DNA of 64,000 nt. Origin: Christiangramia portivictoriae DSM 23547. GTDB lineage: Bacteria; Bacteroidota; Bacteroidia; Flavobacteriales; Flavobacteriaceae. The notes beneath the pieces were generated by a model. That model saw only the letters and a list, made by a program, of their open reading frames with translations. It was not told the DNA's origin and did no database searches. The position numbers were made by a program, and so were the translations under genes. This document shows, piece after piece, positions 17,194 to 26,317 of this stretch (positions within the stretch are counted from its first letter, which is position 1; every line of letters starts with the position of its first letter). The stretch is taken from NCBI RefSeq assembly GCF_000423045.1, contig NZ_AUHF01000007.1, positions 286,674 through 350,673 on the forward strand, given 5' to 3'.

Positions 17194-17970
17194 TTAATCC
17201 ATTTGTATACTAAATTGATGCTTTAAACCTTTATAAGCTTCAAGATCTGCATCCAGTGACCCGACAGCCAGATCTGCCTCAATTTTTACCGGAATTTTAT
17301 TTTTATCATCACTAATCCAGAAAGTAAGACTTTCTTTCTCCTTAAATACTCTTCCGGCCAGTACATAAGGTCTGAATTTGAGCGTTGCAACCTTACCAAA
17401 CTTGGTTTTGATCGTATCGCGGCCCAGAAAAACGAGTTTAAAATCAAGGTTTTCATCATCGATGAACATGTTCAAACGCATCTCATCCCCCGGCTTTAAC
17501 TCATCATTTTTAATTTGGTTGCGAATATAGTAAAATGATGATAACATATCGTGCACATTATAAGGCACAGCATATGATTTTTTCTGATTGTTCTCCCTGT
17601 TAAGAACATGCGCTTTTTTATCATCATGATCAAAATCGATCACCAGGTCTTTAGTATAACCACCCTCATTGATATTCCGCACAAAACGATATGGTTTTCC
17701 GGTTCGCTTATCTATATAAGTTTGATAATCATCGTCAACCTTGAAAAATAAACCCAATAAACCTGTGGATCTTCCCCGCCCCTTGATATGATATACCGGC
17801 TTATCCTGAAATCTGGTCTCGTCTACCTTGAGTGTGGCGTAGCTTGCATTAAATAGTCCATAATGGATCCTGAATTTAAACCACTCACCTTCACCAAATG
17901 CTTCCTGCGAAAACACATTGCTGGTCATGAATACTAAAAAAAGGAAGGTAATTGCAATATAATTTCTCAT
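17194..17970 (-). CDS. DUF3108 periplasmic protein
   Basis: A 258-residue protein with a signal peptide (residues 1-21, ending NVFSQ). The rest is all-beta and matches the DUF3108 pattern: GEWFKFRIHYGLFNASYATL, YHIKGRGRSTGLLGLFFKVD, DYQTYIDKRTGKPYRFVRNI, and a Lys-rich middle. Proteins of this type are predicted to be periplasmic beta-barrel-like or lipid/peptidoglycan-associated factors, but no reaction is established. It heads a four-gene run (DUF3108, tryptophan dioxygenase, M23 peptidase, pgi) with spacers of 0-4 bp. Envelope localisation fits the M23 peptidase in the same operon better than the two metabolic enzymes. Confidence 0.85.
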   Translation of the reverse strand: MRNYIAITFLFLVFMTSNVFSQEAFGEGEWFKFRIHYGLFNASYATLKVDETRFQDKPVYHIKGRGRSTGLLGLFFKVDDDYQTYIDKRTGKPYRFVRNINEGGYTKDLVIDFDHDDKKAHVLNRENNQKKSYAVPYNVHDMLSSFYYIRNQIKNDELKPGDEMRLNMFIDDENLDFKLVFLGRDTIKTKFGKVATLKFRPYVLAGRVFKEKESLTFWISDDKNKIPVKIEADLAVGSLDADLEAYKGLKHQFSIQMD

Positions 17971-18264
17971 AGGTTTAATGGTCTAAGTAACAGAATTTTC
18001 AGGCGTATGATGGATTACAATTACTATTCCAAAAGTATCAAAACAAAAAAACCCCATCAAATTAATGATGGGGAATTTTGTCTTATTAACCAACTAAAAC
18101 TTAAATTATGAAAAAAAATTCAATTCTGGTAACCACTCCAGAAATGCGGTGCAAAAGTCTCATATTTCTCCCTTACCCGCAACTCTTAAATAAACTTTAA
18201 CTAAACGTTTACCGAATTGTCATTTATTTCATTTGGACACTTAAATTTCGTTAAATAATTAATC
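17971..18264. other. 294-bp intergenic region between DUF3108 and HPPD genes
   Basis: It contains the upstream region of the DUF3108 operon and the terminator for the HPPD transcript (separate entry), which lies about 190 bp past the HPPD stop and so leaves a long 3-prime UTR. On the plus strand at 18083-18120 there is a stretch that resembles the start of a Bacteroidota exported-protein gene (AACTTAAATTATGAAAAAAA), giving a 30-codon frame to about 18200 with no signal peptide after it. I see no supported gene here. Confidence 0.4.
18043..18073 (-). terminator. Intrinsic terminator for the HPPD transcript
   Basis: Arms CCCCATC / GATGGGG around an 8-nt loop, with TTTTTTTGTTTTG following on the minus strand. 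Confidence 0.85.
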
Positions 18265-19407
18265 TTAATTTAATGTACCTCGCAAATCCTGCTCTCTCTC
18301 AATTGCCTCAAACAGAGCCTTAAAGTTTCCTTTTCCGAAGGATTGAGCACCTTTTCTCTGGATGATCTCGAAGAACATGGTTGGCCTGTCCAGTACTGGC
18401 TTTGTAAAGATTTGAAGCAAATACCCTTCATCATCGCGATCTACCAGGACTCCGAGTTCTCTCAGTGGCTCCAGGTCTTCATCGATTTCCCCAACACGAT
18501 CCAGAAGATCATCATAATAAGTTTCCGGTACGTATAAGAATTCTACTCCGCGATCCCTTAACGCCGTTACTGTTTCGATAATGTTATCTGTCGCCAGGGC
18601 GATATGCTGCACTCCCGCACCATTGTAAAAATCGATATACTCCTCGATCTGAGATTTCTTTTTCCCTTCCGCTGGTTCGTTGATTGGAAATTTGATCCTA
18701 CCATTCCCGTTGCTCATCACTTTGCTCATGAGCGCAGTATAATCTGTAGAAATGTCCTTATCATCAAAAGAAACCAACTGTGCAAAACCCATTACTTTTC
18801 CGTAGAACTCAACCCACTTGTTCATCTCATTCCAGCCTACATTTCCAACCATATGGTCGATAAATTTTAAGCCTGTATCTGGTACCTGTGTTTTGGTATT
18901 GTAAATCCTGTATCCAGGTAGAAACGGACCGGTATAATCCTTTCTTTCCACAAATAAATGAATGGTCTCCCCGTAAGTATGAATACCAGAGATTACAGCT
19001 TTCCCGTTTTCATCCTCCATTACATAGGGTTCTACATAAGATTTCGCTCCTCTTTTTGTAGTTTCCTCATAGCTCTTTCTCGCATCGTCTACCCATAAAG
19101 CAACGAATTTCACCCCGTCACCATGTTTGTCGATATGCGCATTGATATCTCCTTCGGGCTGCAATGGCGATGTAAGTACAATTCTGATCTTTCCCTGTTG
19201 CAATACATAAGAGACGCTGTCCTTACGTCCAGTTTCCAATCCAGAATAGGCGATTGGCTGGAATCCCCACGCATGCTGGTAATAATAGGCCGCCTGCTTG
19301 GCATTTCCTACGTATAATTCTACAAAGTCTGTTCCCAGGATTGGCAGGAAGTCTTCTGCTTCAGGAACTACTTTTTCTAAATTTAATGATGTATTATCTG
19401 TTGACAT
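18265..19407 (-). CDS. hppD: 4-hydroxyphenylpyruvate dioxygenase
   Basis: A 380-residue iron enzyme that turns 4-hydroxyphenylpyruvate into homogentisate in tyrosine breakdown. It has the two-VOC-domain layout. The N-terminal half begins GTDFVELYVGNAKQAAYYY. The C-terminal half has iron ligands in IDHMVGNVG (His), GVQHIALAT (His) and MFFEIIQRKG (Glu), followed by the lid helix QSFGKGNFKALFEAIEREQ, which is characteristic of true HPPD. Homogentisate dioxygenase lies 103 bp upstream on the same strand, giving two consecutive pathway steps. No signal peptide. A strong terminator lies about 190 bp downstream. Confidence 0.97.
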   Translation of the reverse strand: MSTDNTSLNLEKVVPEAEDFLPILGTDFVELYVGNAKQAAYYYQHAWGFQPIAYSGLETGRKDSVSYVLQQGKIRIVLTSPLQPEGDINAHIDKHGDGVKFVALWVDDARKSYEETTKRGAKSYVEPYVMEDENGKAVISGIHTYGETIHLFVERKDYTGPFLPGYRIYNTKTQVPDTGLKFIDHMVGNVGWNEMNKWVEFYGKVMGFAQLVSFDDKDISTDYTALMSKVMSNGNGRIKFPINEPAEGKKKSQIEEYIDFYNGAGVQHIALATDNIIETVTALRDRGVEFLYVPETYYDDLLDRVGEIDEDLEPLRELGVLVDRDDEGYLLQIFTKPVLDRPTMFFEIIQRKGAQSFGKGNFKALFEAIEREQDLRGTLN

Positions 19408-19510
19408 TAGTTGTTATTTTAAAAGATGTAAATATGATATAAATTCGAAATCAAATTTCAAATTGTTACCACATCGCCCTGTCCTGTGCTGATAAATCTT
19501 CTTTCATTTT

Positions 19511-20677
19511 TTAATGTTCTCCATCTAACCACGACCTGTAATAGGTCTCATCGGCAATTTTCATCGCTTCTTCTGTAAGTTTCAACGGCTTAAAGGTATC
19601 TACCATTACGGCCAGCTCTTCAGTTTCCACCTGTCCTATACTTCTCTCAACTGCTCCTGGGTGCGGCCCGTGAGGGATTCCTGCCGGATGTAATGATATA
19701 TGACCAGCTTCAATATCGTTTCTGCTCATAAAATCACCATCTACATAGTAGAGCACCTCATCACTATCTATATTGCTGTGACTATAAGGAGCTGGAATAC
19801 TTTCCGGATGATAATCATATTTACGCGGACAAAAACTACAGACTACAAAGGCATCTGTCTCGAAAGTTTGATGCACCGGTGGCGGTTGATGTATTCTTCC
19901 TGTTATGGGCTCAAAATCATGAATGGAAAAAGCATACGGGTAGTTATAACCGTCATAGCCTACAACATCAAATGGATGGGTGGCATAGACCATATCGAAA
20001 ATTTCTCCCTGCTTCTTGATCTTGATTAAAAAATCTCCCTTTTCGTCATTGGTTTCCAGTTCATGCGGCTGGCGCAAATCTCTTTCACAAAATGGAGAAT
20101 GCTCTAGCAGTTGCCCGAACCAGTTCCGGTATCGCTTCGGAGTATAGATCGGTCTACGGGACTCAACAATAAAAAGCCTGTTGTTCTCATCATCAAAATC
20201 CATTTTATAAATGGTTCCGCGAGGAATCAACAGGTAATCTCCATATTTGAAATCAATATTTCCAAGATGGGTCCTCAATTTTCCAGATCCTTTATGAACA
20301 AAGATCAACTCATCTGCATCAGAATTTTTGTAGAAATAATCTTCCTTAGAACCCTGAGGAGATGCGAGAATAATATCACAATCTGCATTGGTTAGCACTG
20401 CTTTTCTACTTTGCAGGTAATCTGGGTGCGGAGTGATTTGAAAACCTTTTAACCGGTATGATTTAAGGTTATTTTCGATCGCGATCTTGGGTCGCACATC
20501 ATAACTTCCTTTGATCTCTTTCACTTGGGTTGGCCTGTGCTCGTGGTATAGATTAGAAGACATCCCGTCGAAGCCAATCGTTCCAAAAAGCTGTTCATAA
20601 TAAAGGCTTCCATCAGGTTTCCTGAAAATCGTATGACGCTTATGCGGGATCTTGCCGAGTTTATGATAAAAAGGCAT
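19511..20677 (-). CDS. hmgA: Homogentisate 1,2-dioxygenase
   Basis: A 388-residue cupin-fold iron dioxygenase that opens the ring of homogentisate to maleylacetoacetate. Visible landmarks: LGKIPHKRHTIFRKPDGSLY at the N-terminus, DELIFVHKGSGKLRTHLGNI and DYLLIPRGTIYKMDF in the first cupin, and EVLYYVDGDFMSRN, HISLHPAGIPHGPHPGAVE in the second, with the iron ligands His-Glu-His expected around HPAGIPHGPHPG. Length is typical of the shorter bacterial form. It lies upstream of and co-directional with HPPD. The next enzyme, fumarylacetoacetase, is not in this window. Confidence 0.95.
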   Translation of the reverse strand: MPFYHKLGKIPHKRHTIFRKPDGSLYYEQLFGTIGFDGMSSNLYHEHRPTQVKEIKGSYDVRPKIAIENNLKSYRLKGFQITPHPDYLQSRKAVLTNADCDIILASPQGSKEDYFYKNSDADELIFVHKGSGKLRTHLGNIDFKYGDYLLIPRGTIYKMDFDDENNRLFIVESRRPIYTPKRYRNWFGQLLEHSPFCERDLRQPHELETNDEKGDFLIKIKKQGEIFDMVYATHPFDVVGYDGYNYPYAFSIHDFEPITGRIHQPPPVHQTFETDAFVVCSFCPRKYDYHPESIPAPYSHSNIDSDEVLYYVDGDFMSRNDIEAGHISLHPAGIPHGPHPGAVERSIGQVETEELAVMVDTFKPLKLTEEAMKIADETYYRSWLDGEH

Positions 20678-20846
20678 GTGACTATATTTTAAAATCGATC
20701 AAAAATGAATTCATTCATTGAAAGATTGTTATTATTTCCAGTATTTATTTCGATTTACACAAATATCAAGAAAATTTACCGAAACAATCTTAAATCTAGT
20801 GTAAAAACCGGGCTCAAAAATGATAATTTAATGATACCCGTACAGC

Positions 20847-23075
20847 TTAGAACCAGAATCCAAGACTAAAGAACCAGTAACTTTCTTTCGTTTCTGGAGA
20901 ATAGGAATATTTCGCTTCCAGTGGCCCCATAAAAGTCTCGATCCCATAACCAATTCCGTAGCCATTATAATCGGGCATGCTTAGCCAGTTTCCGGTCGTG
21001 TACAGGTCATCTTCCACATTAGCAATGTTGGCGCTGGCGATAATGTGGTTTTTTCTGAAGAGCTCATAGTCAAATTCCAGCTGCGCTTTAATATAACTAT
21101 CTGCGGAAAGGCTTAAAAAATCATAACCCAGGAAAGGTTTGAAATTATTGATAAAATCATTCCCATAACCTCCCAGAAAGAAATCCAGCACCTGGCTTTC
21201 GTCATTTCCAATTTTAAAACCTGTTCCTGTACTAATACGGGTCGTGAATTTGGGAAAAGGCTGCACGGCATATCCCAAAGTTCCCTTGGCAATGGAAAAC
21301 TCTGAAAAATCATTATTATAGTCTGAAGAATACAGGTAAATATGAAAATCTCCATCAAATAGAACTCCCTTGGTGGGGAAATATTTGTTATCGTAGGAGT
21401 CGAATCTTACATACCCGAATGCTCCGGCATAATGATCGTTCGCGAGAACAAGTTCCTGACTTTGGTTAATGGCATCGTTAAATGTGTTACTGCTATATTT
21501 GAGATATTTGTGTTCCAGTCCTGCGCCTATGGAGAACACCTGTTGAAATAGTGTTTCCACATAAACCTGATTTGTAAAATCCTTTACCGTAACCTCAAGT
21601 TCCCTGATATCCTGAAATTCACTGAGACCTTCCGTATCCCTGATGCCATTTAAGAGCAAGCCTTTATCGAAAGTATTATAGCGTGAATTTATTCCAAAAC
21701 TCCAGTAAAAACCTTTATCCAGGTAATAATTGAAATTATAACGCAGGTTATCCCCAACAATAAGATCCAGAGAGGCAACATCATTGGTGAATAACAAACT
21801 CTTGCGGGTAAGATTCACCAAAGCACCGCTTTTATAGAGTTCGTCATAATGTAATCCCAGGCGTAGCAGCATCTTGTTCTCGCTCTCCTCGATCTGCATG
21901 GCCAGCGCATAATTGCCATTTTCATCCTCAGGAACCAGCTGGTAATTGATCCTTTCAAAATTCCCGGTAGCAGACAGGTTATTGATGCCGATGCTTAGAT
22001 CTTCAAAATTGTAAGTTTCATCATAATCAAGTTTCAGCTTACCCTGTACGTAAGCTTTTGGATAGGTATTATTCCCTTTTACCGTAAGAGCACTGATATT
22101 GAAACTATCGATCCTGGGAACCGGCTTTCGGATTATCAAGCTATCGGCTGGCTTACTAAGAAAGCTGAGCTTTTCTATCATGTTATTAGCAGCTACTGCA
22201 CCAGAATCTATGATTGCCTGGCCCTTGTCAAAAGCCATCACCGAGAAGGAATTAACGTTTGGTTTAATATAGATATCTGTTTTCGGCGCCTTCTCCTTCA
22301 TGTCGTTGATCGTACGGAAATTTGAGATCTGGCTCATGATCTCAAAGACACTGCGCAGCTTATCTCTTTTCACCAGACTATCCTGTACATCCACCCCAAT
22401 GATCACCTCGGCACCACGGCGCCGCAATTCCTCGATTGGGTAATTGTTGGCAACCCCACCATCTGTAAGCAATTGTCCATCAATTTTAATGGGACTTAGA
22501 AGCGTTGGAATCGCGCCACTGGCTGAAATGGCTTTCGCCAGGGAACCGCCATCCAGTATCACTTCCTCACCGGTTTCCACATTCGCGGCGATACAGAAAA
22601 ATGGAATAGGCAATTCGCTGAAATCCTCTACATCGCTTACGTGGATGGTAAGTCTTGATAATAAATTGTAAATATTCTGACCTTTAAATAGTCCGCTGGG
22701 AAATGAAATGTCGAAATTATCAAAAGGAAGCGTGATCGCATATTTTTCTGAATCCTCCTTTTCGTAGAACGTTTTAGCCCGCCTTGGCAGGTCATCCTGG
22801 ATAAGAACATCGAACTGAGTGTTTTTAAAAATAGAATCAAGTTCACTGGCTGAATATCCAGACGCATAGAGCCCGCCAATAATTGCTCCCATGCTGGTCC
22901 CTCCAATATAATCGATCTTAATTCCTTGTTCCTCCAGTGTTTTTAATACACCAATATGCGCAAGACCTTTAGCGCCACCCCCGCTTAATACCAGTCCAAC
23001 CCTCGGCCTATCCTCTTCCTGGCAAATTGCTCCAAAGGAAATGATAAGACCAAGGATGAAAAGATATTTACGCAT
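20847..23075 (-). CDS. Patatin-like phospholipase fused to an outer-membrane barrel
   Basis: A 742-residue protein. I choose the start at 23075 (MRKYLFILGLIISFGAICQ), a proper signal peptide, which overlaps the uvrC end by 8 bp; the longer frame adds 16 unlikely residues. The patatin domain (about 27-215) has the oxyanion GGGAKGLAH, the nucleophile elbow GTSMGA and the catalytic DGGVANN. A POTRA-like segment (about 310-400) and a C-terminal BamA/surface-antigen barrel (about 410-742, ending YWFFSLGFWF) follow. This is the type Vd-like autotransporter architecture (as in PlpD and its Bacteroidota relatives), so the lipase may be displayed on or released from the cell surface. Phospholipase A activity is family knowledge, untested here. 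Confidence 0.93.
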   Translation of the reverse strand: MRKYLFILGLIISFGAICQEEDRPRVGLVLSGGGAKGLAHIGVLKTLEEQGIKIDYIGGTSMGAIIGGLYASGYSASELDSIFKNTQFDVLIQDDLPRRAKTFYEKEDSEKYAITLPFDNFDISFPSGLFKGQNIYNLLSRLTIHVSDVEDFSELPIPFFCIAANVETGEEVILDGGSLAKAISASGAIPTLLSPIKIDGQLLTDGGVANNYPIEELRRRGAEVIIGVDVQDSLVKRDKLRSVFEIMSQISNFRTINDMKEKAPKTDIYIKPNVNSFSVMAFDKGQAIIDSGAVAANNMIEKLSFLSKPADSLIIRKPVPRIDSFNISALTVKGNNTYPKAYVQGKLKLDYDETYNFEDLSIGINNLSATGNFERINYQLVPEDENGNYALAMQIEESENKMLLRLGLHYDELYKSGALVNLTRKSLLFTNDVASLDLIVGDNLRYNFNYYLDKGFYWSFGINSRYNTFDKGLLLNGIRDTEGLSEFQDIRELEVTVKDFTNQVYVETLFQQVFSIGAGLEHKYLKYSSNTFNDAINQSQELVLANDHYAGAFGYVRFDSYDNKYFPTKGVLFDGDFHIYLYSSDYNNDFSEFSIAKGTLGYAVQPFPKFTTRISTGTGFKIGNDESQVLDFFLGGYGNDFINNFKPFLGYDFLSLSADSYIKAQLEFDYELFRKNHIIASANIANVEDDLYTTGNWLSMPDYNGYGIGYGIETFMGPLEAKYSYSPETKESYWFFSLGFWF

Positions 23076-24867
23076 TCTCTGTATGATAATGTTGATAGAC
23101 GATGCTCGCCCGCGAAGCTCCAATCACTTCAGCAAGTTCCTTCTCACTTGCTTCCTTAACTCGTTTTAAGGATCTGAAATTTTTCAGCAATTCCACAACC
23201 GTTTTTTCCCCTATTCCGCTGATGGATTCCAGTTCAGTATTTAACGCAGACTTACTTCTTTTATTCCGGTGAAATGTAATTCCGAAGCGATGCGCCTCAT
23301 TTCGCAGCTGCTGGATGATCTTTAAAGATTCAGATTTTTTATCAAGATATAAAGGTATGGAATCGCCGGGATAATAAATCTCTTCCAGTCGTTTTGCGAT
23401 TCCTATAATGGCGATCTTTCCGCGTAAACCTAAGGTATCCAGCGCTTTTACACCGCTGGAAAGCTGTCCTTTTCCTCCATCTACGATAATTAATTGTGGA
23501 AGTGGCTCCTCTTCGTTGAGCAATCTTCGATAACGACGAAAGACCACCTCTTCCATAGAAGCAAAATCATCTGGACCTTCCACGGTCTTGATATTGAATT
23601 TTCGATAATCTTTCTTACTTGGTTTCCCGTCTTTAAAAACCACACAGGCAGCAACCGGGTTGGTTCCCTGTATATTCGAGTTATCGAAACATTCTATATG
23701 TCGAGGTTCTTCGCTAAGTCTAAGATCTTCTTTCATCTGCGCCATGATGCGGTTCACATGTCGATCTGGATCTATGATCTTCATCTGCTTGAATCGCTCC
23801 TGCCTGAAATATTTGGCATTTCGCTGTGACAACTCCACGATCTTCTTTTTATCGCCCAGCTTTGGAACCGTGATCTTCAGGTCCTCCCCTACATCTACTT
23901 TAAATGGAACATAGATTTCGCTGGACTTTGAGTCAAAGCGCTGCCTGATCTCCACTATGGCCAGTTCCAGCAACTCCAAATCACTCTCATCCAGCTTCTT
24001 CTTCATCTCGATGGTATGGGAGCGTATGATCGCACCGTGAGATAACTGAAGAAAGTTGACATAACCATAACCCTCATCGCTTACTACTGAAAATACATCC
24101 ACATTATTGATACGTGGATTTACCACTGTAGATTTGGATTGATAATTTTCCAGCACATCGATCTTGATCTTGATACGCTGAGCATCTTCAAATTCCATAT
24201 TTTCAGCATGTACTTTCATTTGATTACGAAACTGCTGAAGGGAATCCTTAAAATTACCTTTTACGATCTGGCGTATCGCTTCAATATTGCGATTATATTC
24301 TTCTTCTGGCTGCAAGGATTCACAGGGACCTTCACAGTTCCCTAGGTGATATTCCAGGCAAACTTTGTATTTATCGTTCTGGATCTTGTCCTCGGCGAGA
24401 TCGTAATTACAGGTTCTAAGTTTGTATAAACCTTTGATTAGATCGAGCAAAGTGTTTACCGTCTTGAAACTGGTAAATGGTCCATAGTATTCACTCCCAT
24501 CCCGAATAAGCTTCCTGGTTGGAAAAACACGTGGAAAACGCTCATTTTTAATACAGATCCAGGGATAGGTTTTGTCATCCTTCAGCATTACGTTGAAACG
24601 AGGCTGGTGTTTCTTGATGAGGTTATTTTCCAGCAGCAATGCATCGGTTTCCGAAGCAACCACGATGTGTTTGATTTCCCGAATCTTCTTGACCATAACC
24701 CCAATCCGATGGCTATCATGTCGCTTGGTAAAATACGAAGTCACCCTTTTCTTCAAATTCTTGGCTTTCCCTACATAAAGGATCCTTCCGTTCTTGTCGA
24801 AATATTGATAAACACCCGGGCTGTTGGGTAAGGTTTTTAACTGTACTTCCAGAGCTGGCTTTTCCAT
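23068..24867 (-). CDS. uvrC: Excinuclease ABC subunit C
   Basis: A 599-residue nuclease of nucleotide excision repair. The start at 24867 (MEKPALEVQLKTLPNSPGVY) is preferred over an in-frame Met 39 codons upstream because UvrC proteins begin just before LPxxPGVY. Domains: GIY-YIG nuclease (about 14-95, GVYQYFDKNGRILYVGKAKN), Cys-rich region (CLEYHLGNCEGPC), UVR motif (about 205-235), RNase H-like second nuclease domain (HIECFDNSNIQG, IVDGGKGQLS, HRFGITFHRNKR), and helix-hairpin-helix tail (ISGIGEKTVVELLKNFRSLK). It makes the two incisions beside a UvrAB-marked lesion. The patatin gene starts inside its last codons, so the two are translationally coupled. Confidence 0.97.
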   Translation of the reverse strand: MEKPALEVQLKTLPNSPGVYQYFDKNGRILYVGKAKNLKKRVTSYFTKRHDSHRIGVMVKKIREIKHIVVASETDALLLENNLIKKHQPRFNVMLKDDKTYPWICIKNERFPRVFPTRKLIRDGSEYYGPFTSFKTVNTLLDLIKGLYKLRTCNYDLAEDKIQNDKYKVCLEYHLGNCEGPCESLQPEEEYNRNIEAIRQIVKGNFKDSLQQFRNQMKVHAENMEFEDAQRIKIKIDVLENYQSKSTVVNPRINNVDVFSVVSDEGYGYVNFLQLSHGAIIRSHTIEMKKKLDESDLELLELAIVEIRQRFDSKSSEIYVPFKVDVGEDLKITVPKLGDKKKIVELSQRNAKYFRQERFKQMKIIDPDRHVNRIMAQMKEDLRLSEEPRHIECFDNSNIQGTNPVAACVVFKDGKPSKKDYRKFNIKTVEGPDDFASMEEVVFRRYRRLLNEEEPLPQLIIVDGGKGQLSSGVKALDTLGLRGKIAIIGIAKRLEEIYYPGDSIPLYLDKKSESLKIIQQLRNEAHRFGITFHRNKRSKSALNTELESISGIGEKTVVELLKNFRSLKRVKEASEKELAEVIGASRASIVYQHYHTENA

Positions 24868-25020
24868 TACCTCAAAAATAAACATTAAAATAAGCTCACT
24901 AAACCTTTTTTGATTTCCGAAGTGAATTTTAAGAATATAAGTACAGGTATCCGGAAAATGCATAATCTTTCGCTTACTTTGCATGGCGCCGGGACTTAGG
25001 GCATTTTAGTATATTGCATC

Positions 25021-25452
25021 ATGGAAAAGATTGTGATAGGAAGATTTGACAAGGCAGATTTTCCTGCTTTGCACCTCAACGATATCGCCATTAAAATTGA
25101 TACGGGAGCTTACAGCTCTTCGATACATTGCGAGAATATCAAGGAAGTTGAAGATGAATTACATTGTACCTTTCTGGATGCCGAGCATCCTCTGTACAAT
25201 GGCAGAGCTTTTGTTTTTAAGGATTACGACATTGTATTTGTGAGAAGCAGCAACGGTATTATTCAGCAACGATATCTGGTGCGCACCAATATCAGGCTCT
25301 TCGGAAAAGTATATAAGATATCTTTATCGCTATCAGACAGACAGGAAATGCGATATCCGGTGTTGATTGGAAGAAAGTTTTTAACTAAAAAATTTATAGT
25401 GGACACCGAGCTTATCGATGTCTCGTTTAACCTGAAGCAATATGAAGATTAG
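25021..25452 (+). CDS. Retropepsin-like aspartic protease, RimB/RloA type
   Basis: A 143-residue protein of the family once called ATP-dependent zinc proteases (PF05618) but folded like a retropepsin. The active-site motif is [13 protein letters not shown] (DTGA near residues 28-31), and a second landmark [11 protein letters not shown] is the flap/inner-loop segment. One domain implies it works as a dimer. It overlaps the rimK-like gene by 11 bp and heads the run rimB-rimK-astE-like-folate cyclo-ligase. In Pseudomonas a RimA/RimB/RimK set adds and trims glutamates on ribosomal protein S6; whether this set does the same is an inference. No signal peptide. Confidence 0.88.
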   Translation: MEKIVIGRFDKADFPALHLNDIAIKIDTGAYSSSIHCENIKEVEDELHCTFLDAEHPLYNGRAFVFKDYDIVFVRSSNGIIQQRYLVRTNIRLFGKVYKISLSLSDRQEMRYPVLIGRKFLTKKFIVDTELIDVSFNLKQYED

Positions 25453-26314
25453 AATATTATCCAGAAATCCACGACTCTATTCTACAAGCAGATTGGTAGA
25501 AGCTGCAAAAAAGCGGCACCACGAAGTAGAAGTGATTGATCCTACCAAGTGTGACCTGGTTATTGAAAAAAAGAAACCTAGCATCTATTATAAGAATCAT
25601 TTTCTGGATGATACAGATGCCGTTATCCCAAGAATTGGAGCTTCAGTAACTTTTTACGGTACAGCCGTTGTAAGACAGTTCGAGATGATGGGAACTTTTA
25701 CCACGACAGAATCTCAGGCGCTGGTAAGAAGCAGGGATAAATTGAGAAGTCTACAGATATTATCGAGAGCCAGGCTTGGTTTGCCCAAAACGGTATTCAC
25801 GAACTACTCCAAGGATGTTACAGAAATTCTCGATCATGTTGGCGGAGCCCCGGTAATCATCAAACTTCTGGAAGGAACACAGGGACTGGGAGTGGTACTT
25901 GCCGAAACTCAGAATGCAGCAGAATCTGTTATCGAAGCCTTTAACGGCTTGCAGGCCAGGGTGATCGTCCAGGAATTCATTAAGGAAGCCGGCGGAGCCG
26001 ATATTCGGGCTTTTGTAGTAGATGGGCAGGTTGTAGGCGCCATGAAAAGACAGGGAAAAGAAGGTGAATTTAGATCCAATCTTCACCGTGGTGGTTCAGC
26101 TTCCATCATACAGTTATCAGATGAAGAGGAAAACGCGGCGATCAAGGCAGCGAAGGCAATGGCACTGGGTGTAGCCGGTGTGGATATGCTGCAAAGTAGC
26201 CGTGGCCCTTTGATCCTGGAAGTGAACAGTTCACCTGGACTGGAAGGAATTGAGGCAGCTACCGGAAAAGATATCGCTAAAACGATTATTAGATATATAG
26301 AACGAAACGTCTAA
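25442..26314 (+). CDS. rimK: RimK-family ATP-grasp amino-acid ligase
   Basis: A 290-residue ATP-grasp enzyme. The pre-ATP-grasp part (1-95) includes [20 protein letters not shown] and [14 protein letters not shown]. The ATP-grasp core has [16 protein letters not shown] (glycine-rich loop), [18 protein letters not shown] (ADP/Mg contacts), SNLHRGGSA and [13 protein letters not shown] (the metal-binding EVNSSPG). Length matches Escherichia coli RimK, which adds glutamates to the C-terminus of ribosomal protein S6. The S6 gene is not nearby. Overlaps at both ends of the upstream protease gene and a 3-bp gap to the deacylase gene imply coordinated synthesis. Substrate specificity cannot be read from sequence. 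Confidence 0.92.
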   Translation: MKIRILSRNPRLYSTSRLVEAAKKRHHEVEVIDPTKCDLVIEKKKPSIYYKNHFLDDTDAVIPRIGASVTFYGTAVVRQFEMMGTFTTTESQALVRSRDKLRSLQILSRARLGLPKTVFTNYSKDVTEILDHVGGAPVIIKLLEGTQGLGVVLAETQNAAESVIEAFNGLQARVIVQEFIKEAGGADIRAFVVDGQVVGAMKRQGKEGEFRSNLHRGGSASIIQLSDEEENAAIKAAKAMALGVAGVDMLQSSRGPLILEVNSSPGLEGIEAATGKDIAKTIIRYIERNV

Positions 26315-26317
26315 CCT

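Noticed and set aside
23076..23123. Longer N-terminus for the patatin protein
   Set aside because: The extra 16 residues precede an otherwise ideal signal peptide and would sit deeper inside uvrC; the start at 23075 is better.
24868..24984. Longer N-terminus for UvrC
   Set aside because: UvrC proteins begin just before the LPxxPGVY motif; the 39 extra residues show no conservation pattern and include the intergenic region.
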